Positions 25,701 to 32,832 of a DNA stretch of 64,000 nucleotides are shown here, one piece after another. The translations under genes were made by a program, and so were the position numbers. Below the pieces are notes generated by a model that searched no databases, was not told where the DNA came from, and worked only from the letters and a program-made list of their open reading frames with translations. Where the stretch lies: positions 71,856,463 to 71,920,462 of the forward strand of contig NC_088173.1 in the NCBI RefSeq assembly GCF_028769735.1, in the 5' to 3' direction. This DNA is from Zonotrichia leucophrys gambelii (taxonomy: Eukaryota; Chordata; Aves; Passeriformes; Passerellidae). Numbering within the stretch: position 1 is the first letter of the stretch; each line of letters starts with the position of its first letter.

Positions 25701-28700
25701 AATAAATGTATTCCAGAGGATAATTAAGCCAAGCTTTACACTTCAGACCTGCTCAGAGACCTCAAAACCTTTTCCAAGTTTCCTCATGCTCCACACCAAA
25801 CCCAGCAGGAAAATCCTTGGCTTTAATGCTGGATTTAGGACATTTTTTTTTTATCCCTGACTGGGAAAATTAAAACCACATTTTGCTAAAAAAAACCAAA
25901 AAGGAACAAAATGTTGTTGCAAGTTGGAACGTGAGAAATTTTTTCCTCTTTTTTATGAGAAAAAGATGGTGTTAATTTATAAATCTTCCTGATGAGTGTG
26001 GGACTGAGGCTCTGGAGCATGGGGAATCCCTGGCATGAAGGGTTGGAGCAGCAGGAGAAGCTGAGGGAGCTGGGAAAAGGCTCAGCCTGGAGAAAAGGGG
26101 GATCAGGGGCTGTGGGAAATGGATTTGTCAAAGTTTTAAAGTTTGACAGAAGGGTTGGACAAACGGGGACCTCGTGGCTCTGCACAACTCCTGCCAGGAG
26201 GGGACAGCCAGGGGGTCAAGAACAGGGACAGGACAAAGGGACACGACCGGATGCTGTGCTAGGGGAGGTTTTGGTCGGATATTGGGAATTTTGGTTGGAT
26301 ATTGGAAATTTTGGTTGGATATTGGGAATTTTGGAATTTTCCCTCCTGGAAAGTGCGGCGGTGGAGTTCCATCCTTGGGATGTGGCACTTGGGGACACAC
26401 TCAGCAGTGGCCTGAGAGGACACTTGGACTCGATGAGCTCAGAGGGCTTTCCCAACCCAACCAATTCCATGATTATCCCTTTCTCCACATTTTTCCCATC
26501 TCACAGACCCCCCAAGGAACATGAGGCTGCAATCCTTCGTGGAGAGCAGCCAGGGGACGGCCACCATCCTGCTGTGCGCGGTGGACAGCCACCCCCCGGC
26601 CCAGCTCACCCTGCTCAGGGGGGGACACCCGGTGGCCTCCAGCCCGCCCAGGGGAGGTGACAGCCCCCGGCAGAACGTCCGCGTGTCCCCCTCTCCCAAC
26701 GCGCTGCGCTTGGAATTCCGGGAGGCCTCCGAGGAGGATGAGAGTGAATACGAGTGCCAGGCACGGAGCGCCCTCGGTGACACCCGCGCGTCCCTCACGC
26801 TCCGGGTGCAAGGTGAGGAGGGGGACAAAGATTTGGGGACACTCCCAGGGGGGCTCTGAAGGGTACAGGACTGGGGGTACCCAATTTTGGAAGAGCTGGA
26901 AGTTTGGGACACCAGTTTGGGGCTGGAGGCTTCGAAGGGAAAATGTGACCAAAAGCCGCTCCCCGCAGCCACCAGGGTGCTGGTGCGACCCTCACGCACT
27001 GGGTGTGAGGTGAGGAGGGGGACAAAGATTTGGGGACACTGCCAGGGGGCTCTGAAGGGTGCAGGATTTGAGGTACCCTGTTTTGGAGAGCTGGAGGTTG
27101 GGGACACCAATTTGGGGCTGGAGGCTTCAAAGGGAAAATGTGACCAAATCCGCTCCCGCAGCCACCAGGTGCTGGTGCGACCCTCACGCACTGGGTGTGA
27201 GGTGAGGAGGGGACAAGGGCTTGGGACACTGCCAGGGGGGCTCTGAAGGGTGCAGGACTGGGGGTACCCAATTTTGGAGGAGCTGGAAGTTTGGGACACC
27301 AGTTTGGGGCTGGAGGCTTCGAAGGGAAAACGTGACCAAAATCCGCTCCCCGCAGCCACCAGGGTGCTGGTGCGACCCTCACGCACTGGGTGTGAGGTGA
27401 GGAGGGGGACGAGGACCTGGTGACACTGCCAGGGGGACTCTGAAGGGTGCAGGATTTGGGGTACCCAGTTTTGGAAGAGCTGGGAGTTTAGGACACCAAT
27501 TTGAGGCTGGAGGTTTTGAAGGGATAAGGTGACCTCCCTGCACCCACTAGGGTGCTGGTCCGACCCTCACGCTGCAGGTGCTTTGTGAGGAGGGGGGACA
27601 AGGTCTTGGGGACACTGCCAGGGGGGCGTTGAAGGATTTGGAGTACCCAGTTTGGGAGGAGCTGGAGGTTGGGGATAGCAATTTAGGGGTGAAGGCTTCG
27701 AAGGGAAAACGTGACCAAAATCTGCTCCCCGCAGCCACCAGGGTGCTGGTGCGACCCTCACGCACTGGGTGTGAGGTGAGGAGGGGGACAAAGATTTGGG
27801 GACACTGCCAGGGGGGCTCTGAAGGGTGCAGGATTTGAGGTACCCTGTTTTGGAGGAGCTGGAGGTTGTGGACACCAATTTGGGGCTGGAGGCTTCGAAG
27901 GGAAAATGTGACCAAAAGCCGCTCCCCGCAGCCACCAGGGTGCTGGTGAGACCCTCGCCCTCAGGGTGCGAGGTGAGGAGGAGGACAAAGGTTTGGGGAC
28001 ACTGGCAGGGGGGCTCTGAAGGGTGCAGGATTTGGGTGCCCAATTTTGGAGGAGCTGGAAGTTTGGGACACCAGTTTGGGGCTGGGGGCTTCGAAGGGGA
28101 AAGGTGACCAAAATCCTCTCCCCGCAGCCACCAGGGTGCTGGTGCGACCCTCGGCCGAGGTGGCGGAGGGGACAGAGGTGACCCTGACGTGCCAGGCCCC
28201 TCAGGCGCAGCCGGGGACGCTCTACACGTGGTTCAAGAACGGGCGGTGGGTGACAGAGGGACCCGAGCCCTCGCTGGCGCTCCGCGGCCACCGCTCCGAC
28301 GCGGGGCTCTACGGCTGCCGGGCGGGCCGGGGGCGCCGCGCCCCCCCCGTGGCCCTCGCCGTGCTCTGTGAGTGGGGGGCGACACCTCCGGGGGGGCGGG
28401 AGGGGACAGCAGGACGCGCCACCCCCGCGGGGACATCGCTGTCCGGTGTGTGTCGCCACCCCGCGACACGCGGCGACAGCGCAGCCCCCGCTCGGGGGTG
28501 ACCTCCCTGTGGCCCGGCGGGGTGTGGGGGGACACTCGCTGTCCTTGTCGCCGCAGATGCCCCGCAGGAGCCCAGCTTCGTGGCGCTGGTGGAGCCGCGC
28601 GGGGGGCGGCAGGCGGTGCTGCTGTGCTCGGCCGACGGTGTCCCCCCGCCGGCCATCGCCGTGAGCAGGGGACAGGGCCACCCACCCCTGGCCACCAGCC

Positions 28701-31700
28701 TGGGCCCCTCGGACCCCCGCTTCGAGGTGCGCGCCACCCCCACGTCGCTGCGGGTGGGGATGGCGGCGCTGGAGCCGGGCGACGCGGGGCTCTACCTGTG
28801 CTCGGCCACCAACAGCCGCGGCTCGGCCACCGCGTCCCTGCGCCTGCAGGTGCCAGGTGAGGTGTCCCCGAGTCGCCAAGTGGCCAAGGTGCGGGTTGTC
28901 CCCGTGAGCGTTCCTGGAGTCCCCAATGTCGCTCCTCAGGGGTCGCGCTGACGGTGGAGCCCTCGCAGGAAGTGCCCGAGGGCACCAAGGCCACCATGAG
29001 CTGCTCGGCCACCGCCTGGGGGGACAATGGTGTCAACTACACGTGGTACCGCGACGGGAGGTGGCTCTGGGAGGGACCGTCCGGCACCTTCGTCCTCAGC
29101 CCCGTGTCCAGCTCCGACGCCGGCTCGTACCAGTGCCAGGCCAGCGGGACATGGGGCACGGCCACCTCTGTCCCCCTGAGCCTCAGCGTCCTCTGTGAGT
29201 GTCCCCAGCGCCTCCAAGCCGCGTGTCCCCAGCACCTGTCACTCGTGTCACCTCCGCAGGGCAAGGAGAGCTTCTTCCTCTTCCTCTTCCTCTTCCTCTT
29301 CCTCTTCCTGCCCTGTTCCTCTCCCTTTGGGGATTTTGGGGTTTTTTAAGGCAGATTTGGGGGCAAAATGCTCCAGAGCTGAGGAATTTTCTGGTTGGGT
29401 GTGGAATGAGGGGCTGAGGAACGTGGGAAGCCACCAGGGCAGGGATGGATGGGGTGGGGATGATCCAGGATGGAGAAGGGATGAGTTGGGAAGCTCTTGG
29501 TGGCCTTGGGAAGGGGATTTGGGTGTTTTTTTTTTTAGGATTGGTCTTCAGAAGTTGGATTTGGAGCCAAAAAGCTCCACCTGAGGGGTTCTCCAGCTGG
29601 AGGTGGGAGCAGAGGATGAGACAATGATCCAGGCTGGAGGAGGAACACTTTAGGAAGCTTTTGGGAAAGGGATTTGAGGTTTTTTTTTTTTAGGATTGCC
29701 CCCAAAAATCAGATTTGGAGCCCAGAAGCTCCAACCTGAGGGGTTCTCCAGCTGGAGAGCAAAGTTCTCTAGTGGGAGCAAAGGGCTGGAGGGGGTGTGA
29801 CGATGATCCAGGCTGGAGGAGGGACGCGTTAGGAAGCTTTGGGGAAAGGATTTGGGGCTTTTTTAGGATTGCCCCCCAAAAATCAAATTTGGAGCCCAGA
29901 AGCTCCAAGTCAGGAAGATTCTCCAGCCTTGGGGTGGCAAGACAAAGACTGGAGAGGGTTTGAACCCCCCAGCACCGGGATGAACAGGATGGGACAGATC
30001 CAGGGCCACTTTAAACCACTTTTGGACAGCCAGGCCTGGCTGTGCCACCCCGTGTCCCACTGCCACCCTCGCTGTCCCCTCACAGACCCCCCTCGGGCCG
30101 TGTCGGTGAGCACCTTCCTGGAGAACCAGAACGGACACGGGGCCATCGTGCTGTGCACGGCCCAGAGCCACCCTCCCTCCTCGCTGGCCCTGCTGCACCA
30201 CGGCCACCTCCTGGCCACCAGCCTGTCCCCTGCTGTCACCCCGGGGGTGCGGGCCACCCCCTCGCACAACGCCCTGCGCGTGGAGCTGGTGGCCCTGGGG
30301 ACAGCGGCCGGGGGACGCTACGTCTGCGTGGCCACCAACGCCCTGGGCAACGCCACGGCCAGCGCTGACTTCGATGTGCACAGTGAGTGGGGACACAGGA
30401 AATCCCAAAAAAATCCCTGGAATTTGGACATGGAATGGGATCAAACGGCAAAATATGAGGGTGACACTTGTGGCTCTCTTGGGGACATCTGTCCCTGGCA
30501 GGGTGGCCTTTAGGACAGGGGACAGTGGCACAGTGAGTGGGGCCAGAGGAAATCCCAAAAAAGTCCCTGGAATTGGGAGATGGAATGAGGTCCAACAGTA
30601 AAATATGAGGGCGACACTCGTGGCTCTCTTGGGGACATCTGTCTCTGGCAGGGTGGCCTTTAGGACAGGGGACAGTGGCTGCCAGGAGCAGCAATTGTCC
30701 CCACCTGTGACTTCCTCCCCCCATGTGTGTCCTCACCCCAAATGCTGCCTGTCCCCCACTTTGTCACCCCCAGTGTCCCCTTCATCCCTTTTGGGGCACC
30801 CCGAGGTCTGGGGGTCCCACTGGCACTGTCCCCATCTCTGTCCCCAGCTCTGAGCCACCTGAGGACCTTCCGTGTCCTGTCCGGGCTGTTCGTGGCCATC
30901 GTGGCCATGGCCACCGTGGCCCTGCTGGCCCTGAAGGTGTGGCCCAGGTGACGTCCTGGATGGGGCGGGATGGGGGGACAGGGACACCTGGGTGGGGGGA
31001 CAGGGACACCTGGGATGGGGGACAGGGACTCCAGGGTGGCACAGGGACCCCGGGATCAGGGGACAGGGACACCTGAGTGGTGGGGCAGTGACCCTGGAGT
31101 GGTGACAAGGACCTCAGGGTGGTGGGACTGTGACCCTGGCACAGTGACAAGGACCCCAGGGTGGGACAGTGACCCTGGCATGGTGACAAGGACCCCAGGG
31201 TGGTGGGACAGTGACCCTGGCACGGTGACAAGGCCCCAGGGTGGGACAGTGACCCTGGCATGGTGACAAGGACCCCAGGGTGGGACAGTGACCCTGGAGT
31301 GGTGACAAGGACCCCGGGGTGGTGGCACAGGGAACCCAGGGTGGCACAGGGACCATTGGATCAGGGGACAGGGACACCGCATGGGTGGTGGGACAATGAC
31401 CCTGGAGTGGTGACAATGACCCCGGGGTGGTGGCAGCTCCCTGTGCTCCCTGGCAGGATCAGGAATTTCCGGAGCTGGACCCGTTCCGAGGACACCCTGG
31501 AGCTGAGGAGCAAACAGGACCTGCCACAGGTGGGGACAGCCCTGGGGACAGCCCTGGGGACAGCCCTGGGGTCCCCTGAGCTCTGGGGGGTTCCTTCCAG
31601 GAATCCTGGGATCAGGCCCAGCCTGGTGGCCCCGTGGTGCCACCTCAGCCATGGCTGTCACTGTCACAGGGACAGGAGGAACAGAGCCTTGAGGGGACCC

Positions 31701-32802
31701 AAAATCCCCCTGCCAGCCTCGTGCCAGAGGGGCTCCACGGCACAGAGGGGTGGCAACGCCACCCAAGATGTCCTCTGTCCCCATGGAGTGTCCCCAGCCA
31801 TGGGCACCATCCAGACAAGAACAGGGTGTCCCCAGACACAGACAGAGTGTCCCCAGCCATGGACAGAATGTCACCAGCCATAGACAGGGTGTCCCCAGCC
31901 ATGGACAGGGTGTCCCCAGACACAGACAGAGTGTCCCCAGCCATGGGCAGAGTGTCACCAGCCATAAACAGGGTGTCCCCAACCATGGGCAGGGTGTCCC
32001 CAGACATTGACAGTTTGTCCCCAGACATCAGCAGTGTCCCCAGAAAAGGACAGGGTGTCCCTAGATACAGACAGAATGTCCCCAGACACAGACAATGTGT
32101 CCCCAGCCAAGGACAGGGTGTCCCCAGCCAAGGACGGGGTGTCCCCAGCCATGGGCACCATCCAGACATGGACAGGGTGTCCCCAGACACAGACAGGGTG
32201 TCCCCAGACAAGGACAGGGTGTCCCCAGACAAGCAAAGGATGTCCCCAGCCATGGCAGAGTGTCCCTGGCCAAGGGCAGGGTGTCCCCAGCCATAGACAG
32301 GGTGTCCCCAGACACAGACAGGGTGTCCCCAGCCAAGGACAGGGTGTCCCCAGACACAGACAGGGTGTCCCCAGGCAAGCAAAGGATGTCCCCAGCCATG
32401 GCAGAGTGTCCCTGGCCAAGGGAGGGTGTCCCCAGCCAAGGACAGGGTGTCCCCAGACACAGACAGGGTGTCCCCAGCCATGAACCGGGTATCCCCAGCC
32501 ATAGACAGGGTGTCCCCAGCCAAGGACAGGGTGTCCCCAGACACAGACAGGGTGTCCCCAATCATGAGCAGTGTCCCCAGACACAGACAGGGTGTCCCCA
32601 GACACAGACGGGGTGTCCCCAGCCACTCCCAACCTTTTCCAGATGGATGGAGCATCCTGACCCGGTGCCTCTCGGACCCCAGGCCAGCCGTGGCCGCCGG
32701 AATCTCCCCATCCTGGCTGGACCCAGGGACCCCCCCGGGGATCCCCCGGCCCCATTCCAGCCCCTCGTCCCTTCCCCATGGATCCTTGTCACCACCAGGT
32801 GA
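13720..32802 (+). CDS. SIGLEC1: SIGLEC1 (sialoadhesin, CD169), 17-Ig-domain sialic-acid lectin
   Basis: A type I membrane lectin of macrophages that binds sialylated glycans on other cells and particles. Coding exons: 13720-13768, 14225-14584, 14668-14964, 15183-15446, 16224-16484, 17087-17386, 18093-18347, 18937-19239, 19870-20124, 21098-21391, 22404-22658, 23622-23924, 25324-25578, 26507-26812, 28128-28367, 28557-28856, 28940-29194, 30086-30382, 30848-30947, 31457-31529. All have AG acceptors and GT donors. Joined they give 1674 codons without a stop, close to human SIGLEC1 (1709 aa), with the same one V-set plus sixteen C2-set domains. After a 19-residue signal, W2, R97 and W106 of the lectin site keep their mature numbering, and C22/C79 match the V-set disulfide. 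C2 domains mostly alternate between ~85-residue and ~100-residue types, the latter opening YPPR, indicating two-domain duplication. Exons after 31529 are uncertain. Confidence 0.93.
14225..14584 (+). CDS. SIGLEC1: SIGLEC1 exon 2: V-set sialic-acid-binding domain 1
   Basis: Residues 17-136. It starts [13 protein letters not shown]. The motifs [21 protein letters not shown] and GDRWSA follow the Siglec V-set plan. R116 (mature 97) is the arginine that salt-bridges the sialic acid carboxylate in mouse sialoadhesin; W21 (mature 2) and W125 (mature 106) pack on the glycerol and N-acetyl groups. C41 and C98 (mature 22 and 79) fit the intrasheet disulfide; C36 is free to pair with domain 2. N97 lies in a glycosylation sequon (NCT). 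Confidence 0.95.
14668..14964 (+). CDS. SIGLEC1: SIGLEC1 exon 3: C2-set domain 2
   Basis: Residues 137-235. It has paired Cys residues in LECSTPYFC and KKLLCVVSD. The extra Cys early in the domain fits the interdomain disulfide with domain 1 typical of Siglecs. The donor GTACGTG follows AGGC. Confidence 0.92.
15183..15446 (+). CDS. SIGLEC1: SIGLEC1 exon 4: C2-set domain 3
   Basis: Residues 236-323. It opens with [12 protein letters not shown], then VTLSCEV, YHWYKDG and [11 protein letters not shown], the canonical Cys-Trp-Cys Ig core. The donor is GTAAGT. Confidence 0.93.
15690..15880 (-). mobile_element. CR1-type LINE 3' fragment in SIGLEC1 intron 4
   Basis: It reads in reverse as the CR1 3' end: GGACCTTAGGGATCATTCC, CCCCTGCCATGGGCTGGG, GTCCAGCCTGGCCTGGGGC and CACTTCCAGGGATCCAGG. 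Diverged. Confidence 0.8.
16224..16484 (+). CDS. SIGLEC1: SIGLEC1 exon 5: C2-set domain 4
   Basis: Residues 324-410. It opens with [15 protein letters not shown], then [19 protein letters not shown] and [14 protein letters not shown]. The donor is GTGAGT. Confidence 0.93.
16895..17035 (+). mobile_element. CR1-type LINE 3' fragment in SIGLEC1 intron 5
   Basis: Contains GAAGTGCCCAAGGCCAGGTT, GGAGCTTGGAGCCACCTGGG, AAAGGTGTCCCTGCCCATGG and CCTCCAACTCAAACCA. The fragment ends about 50 bases before the exon 6 acceptor. Confidence 0.85.
17087..17386 (+). CDS. SIGLEC1: SIGLEC1 exon 6: C2-set domain 5
   Basis: Residues 411-510. It opens with [13 protein letters not shown] (Y from a split codon), then [13 protein letters not shown] and [17 protein letters not shown]. 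This is the longer (~100 aa) C2 type, without the Trp of the short type. The donor is GTGAGT. Confidence 0.93.
18093..18347 (+). CDS. SIGLEC1: SIGLEC1 exon 7: C2-set domain 6
   Basis: Residues 511-595. It opens with [15 protein letters not shown], then VTLTCVG, YTWYRNG and [15 protein letters not shown]. It is exactly 255 nt, a length shared by five other short-type C2 exons here. The donor is GTGAGT. Confidence 0.94.
18560..18890 (-). mobile_element. Two CR1-type 3' fragments in SIGLEC1 intron 7
   Basis: 18560-18690 and 18750-18890 each carry, in reverse, CR1 3' words: GAATGGTTTTGGCCTGGG, GACCTCAAAACTCATCTC, CCATGGGCATGGGCACCTCC and CAGGTCCAACCTGGATG in the first, with counterparts in the second. 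They may be tandem copies or a duplicated insertion. Confidence 0.75.
18937..19239 (+). CDS. SIGLEC1: SIGLEC1 exon 8: C2-set domain 7
   Basis: Residues 596-696. It opens with [13 protein letters not shown], then [15 protein letters not shown] and [15 protein letters not shown]. An additional close Cys pair (C640, C644 in ACTQGC) is not seen in the sister long-type domains and might form an extra loop disulfide. The donor is GTGAGT. Confidence 0.93.
19360..19640. repeat. Minisatellite in SIGLEC1 intron 8
   Basis: Units combine ATGTCCATGAAATCCAGACA, TGGAAATGCCACATGGAAAT and GTCAC. About six variable copies. Confidence 0.92.
19870..20124 (+). CDS. SIGLEC1: SIGLEC1 exon 9: C2-set domain 8
   Basis: Residues 697-781. 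It opens with [15 protein letters not shown], then [16 protein letters not shown] and [10 protein letters not shown]. It has three sequons (NVT, NAT, NIT). The donor is GTGCGT, weaker than the usual GTGAGT of this gene, and runs straight into a CCCTTT array. Confidence 0.92.
20126..21005. repeat. Pyrimidine tract in SIGLEC1 intron 9
   Basis: It starts with about ten CCCTTT hexamers (20128-20190), then about 800 bases of CCCTTTTCCCCTTT-like sequence with very few purines. Higher-order units such as CCCCTTCTCCTTCCTTTCCA recur near 20815, 20875 and 20935. It fills nearly the whole intron, up to about 90 bases before the exon 10 acceptor. Confidence 0.97.
21098..21391 (+). CDS. SIGLEC1: SIGLEC1 exon 10: C2-set domain 9
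   Basis: Residues 782-879. It opens with [13 protein letters not shown], then [14 protein letters not shown] and [15 protein letters not shown]. The acceptor CTCGCAG follows about 870 bases of pyrimidine tract. The donor is GTGGGG. Confidence 0.92.
21410..22185. repeat. 70 bp minisatellite in SIGLEC1 intron 10
   Basis: The unit GGCTCATCCCATGGGAATGA recurs at 21422, 21492 and 21562 and onward with a 70-base period, with CTGTGCTCCCAGTGCCACCA and GATCCCACCCAGGGA in each. Early copies are nearly identical; later ones carry extra CAGTGCCACCAGATCCC subunits. Confidence 0.95.
22404..22658 (+). CDS. SIGLEC1: SIGLEC1 exon 11: C2-set domain 10
   Basis: Residues 880-964. It opens with [15 protein letters not shown], then [22 protein letters not shown] and [11 protein letters not shown]. 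The donor GTGAGT lies about 20 bases before a GGAT microsatellite. Confidence 0.93.
22680..23134. repeat. Tetranucleotide array (GGAT)n in SIGLEC1 intron 11
   Basis: About 455 bases of ATGG/GGAT repeats, regularly broken by GATGATGG and a few GGGTGG and GGTGG variants. It is followed by degenerate GGGATGGAATGGG sequence to about 23560. Confidence 0.98.
23622..23924 (+). CDS. SIGLEC1: SIGLEC1 exon 12: C2-set domain 11
   Basis: Residues 965-1065. It opens with [13 protein letters not shown], then [16 protein letters not shown] and [17 protein letters not shown]. The donor is GTGAGG. Confidence 0.93.
23935..24310. repeat. GGGATCCATGGGATG array and (GGGAAT)n in SIGLEC1 intron 12
   Basis: Short units of GGGATCCATGGGATG and GGGATCCTTGGGATG run to about 24250. 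About nine GGGAAT hexamers follow (24257-24307). Confidence 0.95.
24600..24795 (-). mobile_element. CR1-type LINE 3' fragment in SIGLEC1 intron 12
   Basis: Read in reverse it is a clear CR1 3' end: AATCATGGAATCATGGAATG, GTTTGGGTTGGGAGAAACCT, CACCCCTGCCATAGACAGGG, GGCTGCTCCAAGCCTCGTCC and GACACTTCCAAGGATGGAGC. The doubled AATCATGG matches the CR1 terminal octamer repeat. Confidence 0.9.
24850..25205. repeat. ~31 bp minisatellite in SIGLEC1 intron 12
   Basis: Around ten units of GGAAGTGAGGGATCACCAC plus TTTTTTCCT. A higher-order pair recurs, with the CTGGAAATTGAGGGGAGGGA variant at about 24940 and 25026. Confidence 0.93.
25324..25578 (+). CDS. SIGLEC1: SIGLEC1 exon 13: C2-set domain 12
   Basis: Residues 1066-1150. 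It opens with [15 protein letters not shown], then [19 protein letters not shown] and [11 protein letters not shown]. Sequons NLT and NHS. The donor is GTGAGT. Confidence 0.93.
26030..26485 (+). mobile_element. CR1-like retroposon remnant in SIGLEC1 intron 13
   Basis: 26030-26240 has GAAGGGTTGGAGCAGCAGGA, AGCCTGGAGAAAAG and CTCCTGCCAGGAGGGG; 26375-26480 has GATGTGGCACTTGGGGACAC, CACTTGGACTCGATGAGCTC and AACCCAACCAATTCCATGAT. Both match segments common in avian CR1. A short TTGGATATTGGGAATTTTGG array lies between them (26265-26340). Confidence 0.7.
26507..26812 (+). CDS. SIGLEC1: SIGLEC1 exon 14: C2-set domain 13
   Basis: Residues 1151-1252. It opens with [13 protein letters not shown], then [16 protein letters not shown] and [15 protein letters not shown]. 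The last ~30 coding bases and the donor (GTGCAAG then GTGAGG) recur in the tandem array that fills intron 14. Confidence 0.93.
26800..28127 (+). repeat. SIGLEC1: ~195 bp tandem array in SIGLEC1 intron 14 carrying chimeric mini-exons
   Basis: The intron is built of about six units of 190-197 bases. In most units an acceptor (CTCCCCGCAG) precedes a 40-41 base segment that starts like exon 15 (CCACCAGGGTGCTGGTGCGA) and ends like exon 14 (CCTCACGCACTGGGTGTGAG), followed by a donor GTGAGGAGGGG. Mini-exons: 26969-27009, 27162-27201 (one base shorter), 27356-27396, a degenerate copy near 27541-27587 lacking the acceptor, 27735-27775 and 27932-27972. Most are 41 nt, so a single inclusion would shift the frame; I treat them as intronic. 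Confidence 0.9.
28128..28367 (+). CDS. SIGLEC1: SIGLEC1 exon 15: C2-set domain 14
   Basis: Residues 1253-1332. It opens with [15 protein letters not shown], then [18 protein letters not shown] and [10 protein letters not shown]. At 240 nt it is the shortest Ig exon here. Its first ~25 bases and acceptor are copied five or six times upstream. It is the only copy that continues into a full Ig domain, so I take it as the real exon. The donor is GTGAGT. Confidence 0.92.
28557..28856 (+). CDS. SIGLEC1: SIGLEC1 exon 16: C2-set domain 15
   Basis: Residues 1333-1432. It opens with [13 protein letters not shown], then [14 protein letters not shown] and [15 protein letters not shown]. The donor is GTGAGG. 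CpG-rich. Confidence 0.92.
28940..29194 (+). CDS. SIGLEC1: SIGLEC1 exon 17: C2-set domain 16
   Basis: Residues 1433-1517. It opens with [15 protein letters not shown], then [24 protein letters not shown] and [11 protein letters not shown]. The intron before it is only 83 bases. The donor is GTGAGT. Confidence 0.93.
29270..29310. repeat. (TTCCTC)n in SIGLEC1 intron 17
   Basis: Six or so copies of TTCCTC. Confidence 0.9.
29530..29940. repeat. Three ~155-175 bp tandem units in SIGLEC1 intron 17
   Basis: Each unit has GGATTGCCCCCAAAAATC, ATTTGGAGCCCAGAAGCTCC and GGGTTCTCCAGCTGG, starting at about 29538, 29692 and 29868. Confidence 0.88.
30086..30382 (+). CDS. SIGLEC1: SIGLEC1 exon 18: C2-set domain 17 (membrane-proximal)
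   Basis: Residues 1518-1616. It opens with [13 protein letters not shown], then [17 protein letters not shown] and [16 protein letters not shown]. The donor GTGAGT is duplicated 150 bases downstream (see the tandem duplication entry). Confidence 0.92.
30379..30680. repeat. SIGLEC1: 150 bp tandem duplication spanning the exon 18 donor
   Basis: 30379-30528 and 30529-30678 are near-identical. The unit begins CACAGTGAGTGG, the last bases of exon 18 plus its donor, and ends AGGACAGGGGACAGTGG. Intron 18 therefore has a second perfect donor at 30533. Confidence 0.95.
30848..30947 (+). CDS. SIGLEC1: SIGLEC1 exon 19: transmembrane segment
   Basis: Residues 1617-1649. It encodes [18 protein letters not shown], then [16 protein letters not shown]: a hydrophobic helix of about 20 residues followed by basic residues, as expected for a type I protein. 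A Lys lies at the inner edge of the helix. The phase shifts from 1 to 2 at this exon's end. The donor is GTGACG. Confidence 0.88.
30955..31440. repeat. Minisatellite in SIGLEC1 intron 19
   Basis: Units of GGTGACAAGGACCCCAGGGT plus GGGACAGTGACCCTGGCA and shorter GGGGACAGGGACACCTGGG forms. Confidence 0.93.
31457..31529 (+). CDS. SIGLEC1: SIGLEC1 exon 20: cytoplasmic tail start
   Basis: It encodes [20 protein letters not shown], then QDLPQ, joined in phase with exon 19 and giving a basic juxtamembrane tail. The donor would be GTGGGG. No ITIM is seen, consistent with the lack of ITIMs in mammalian SIGLEC1. The frame also stays open past the donor, so a retained-intron end is possible. Confidence 0.7.
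31770..32635. repeat. 21 bp minisatellite at the SIGLEC1 3' end
   Basis: About forty units of GGTGTCCCCAGACACAGACA plus G, with CAGCCATGG, CAGCCAAGG and CAAGCAAAGGATG variants. Because 21 is a multiple of three and the unit lacks stops, most reading frames on both strands stay open for hundreds of codons. It lies between the last firm exon and the polyadenylation signal. Confidence 0.95.
32643..32802 (+). CDS. Possible SIGLEC1 terminal exon
   Basis: An acceptor (CTTTTCCAG) at 32642 opens a frame reading [13 protein letters not shown] and ending in TTR then TGA at 32800, 31 bases before an AATAAA. To use this frame, exon 20 (phase 0) would need an intervening exon, for example one starting at 31670 (GGACAGGAGG, after TGTCACAG). 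A direct splice from exon 20 would instead stop after MDGAS. I cannot decide between these. Confidence 0.35.
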
Positions 32803-32832
32803 CGCCGCCGGGCTGGGAAACCCCGGGACAAG

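Noticed and set aside
26969..27972. Mini-exons of intron 14 as genuine coding exons
   Set aside because: At 40-41 nt they break the frame when used singly and encode no Ig fold; kept as a splicing curiosity only.
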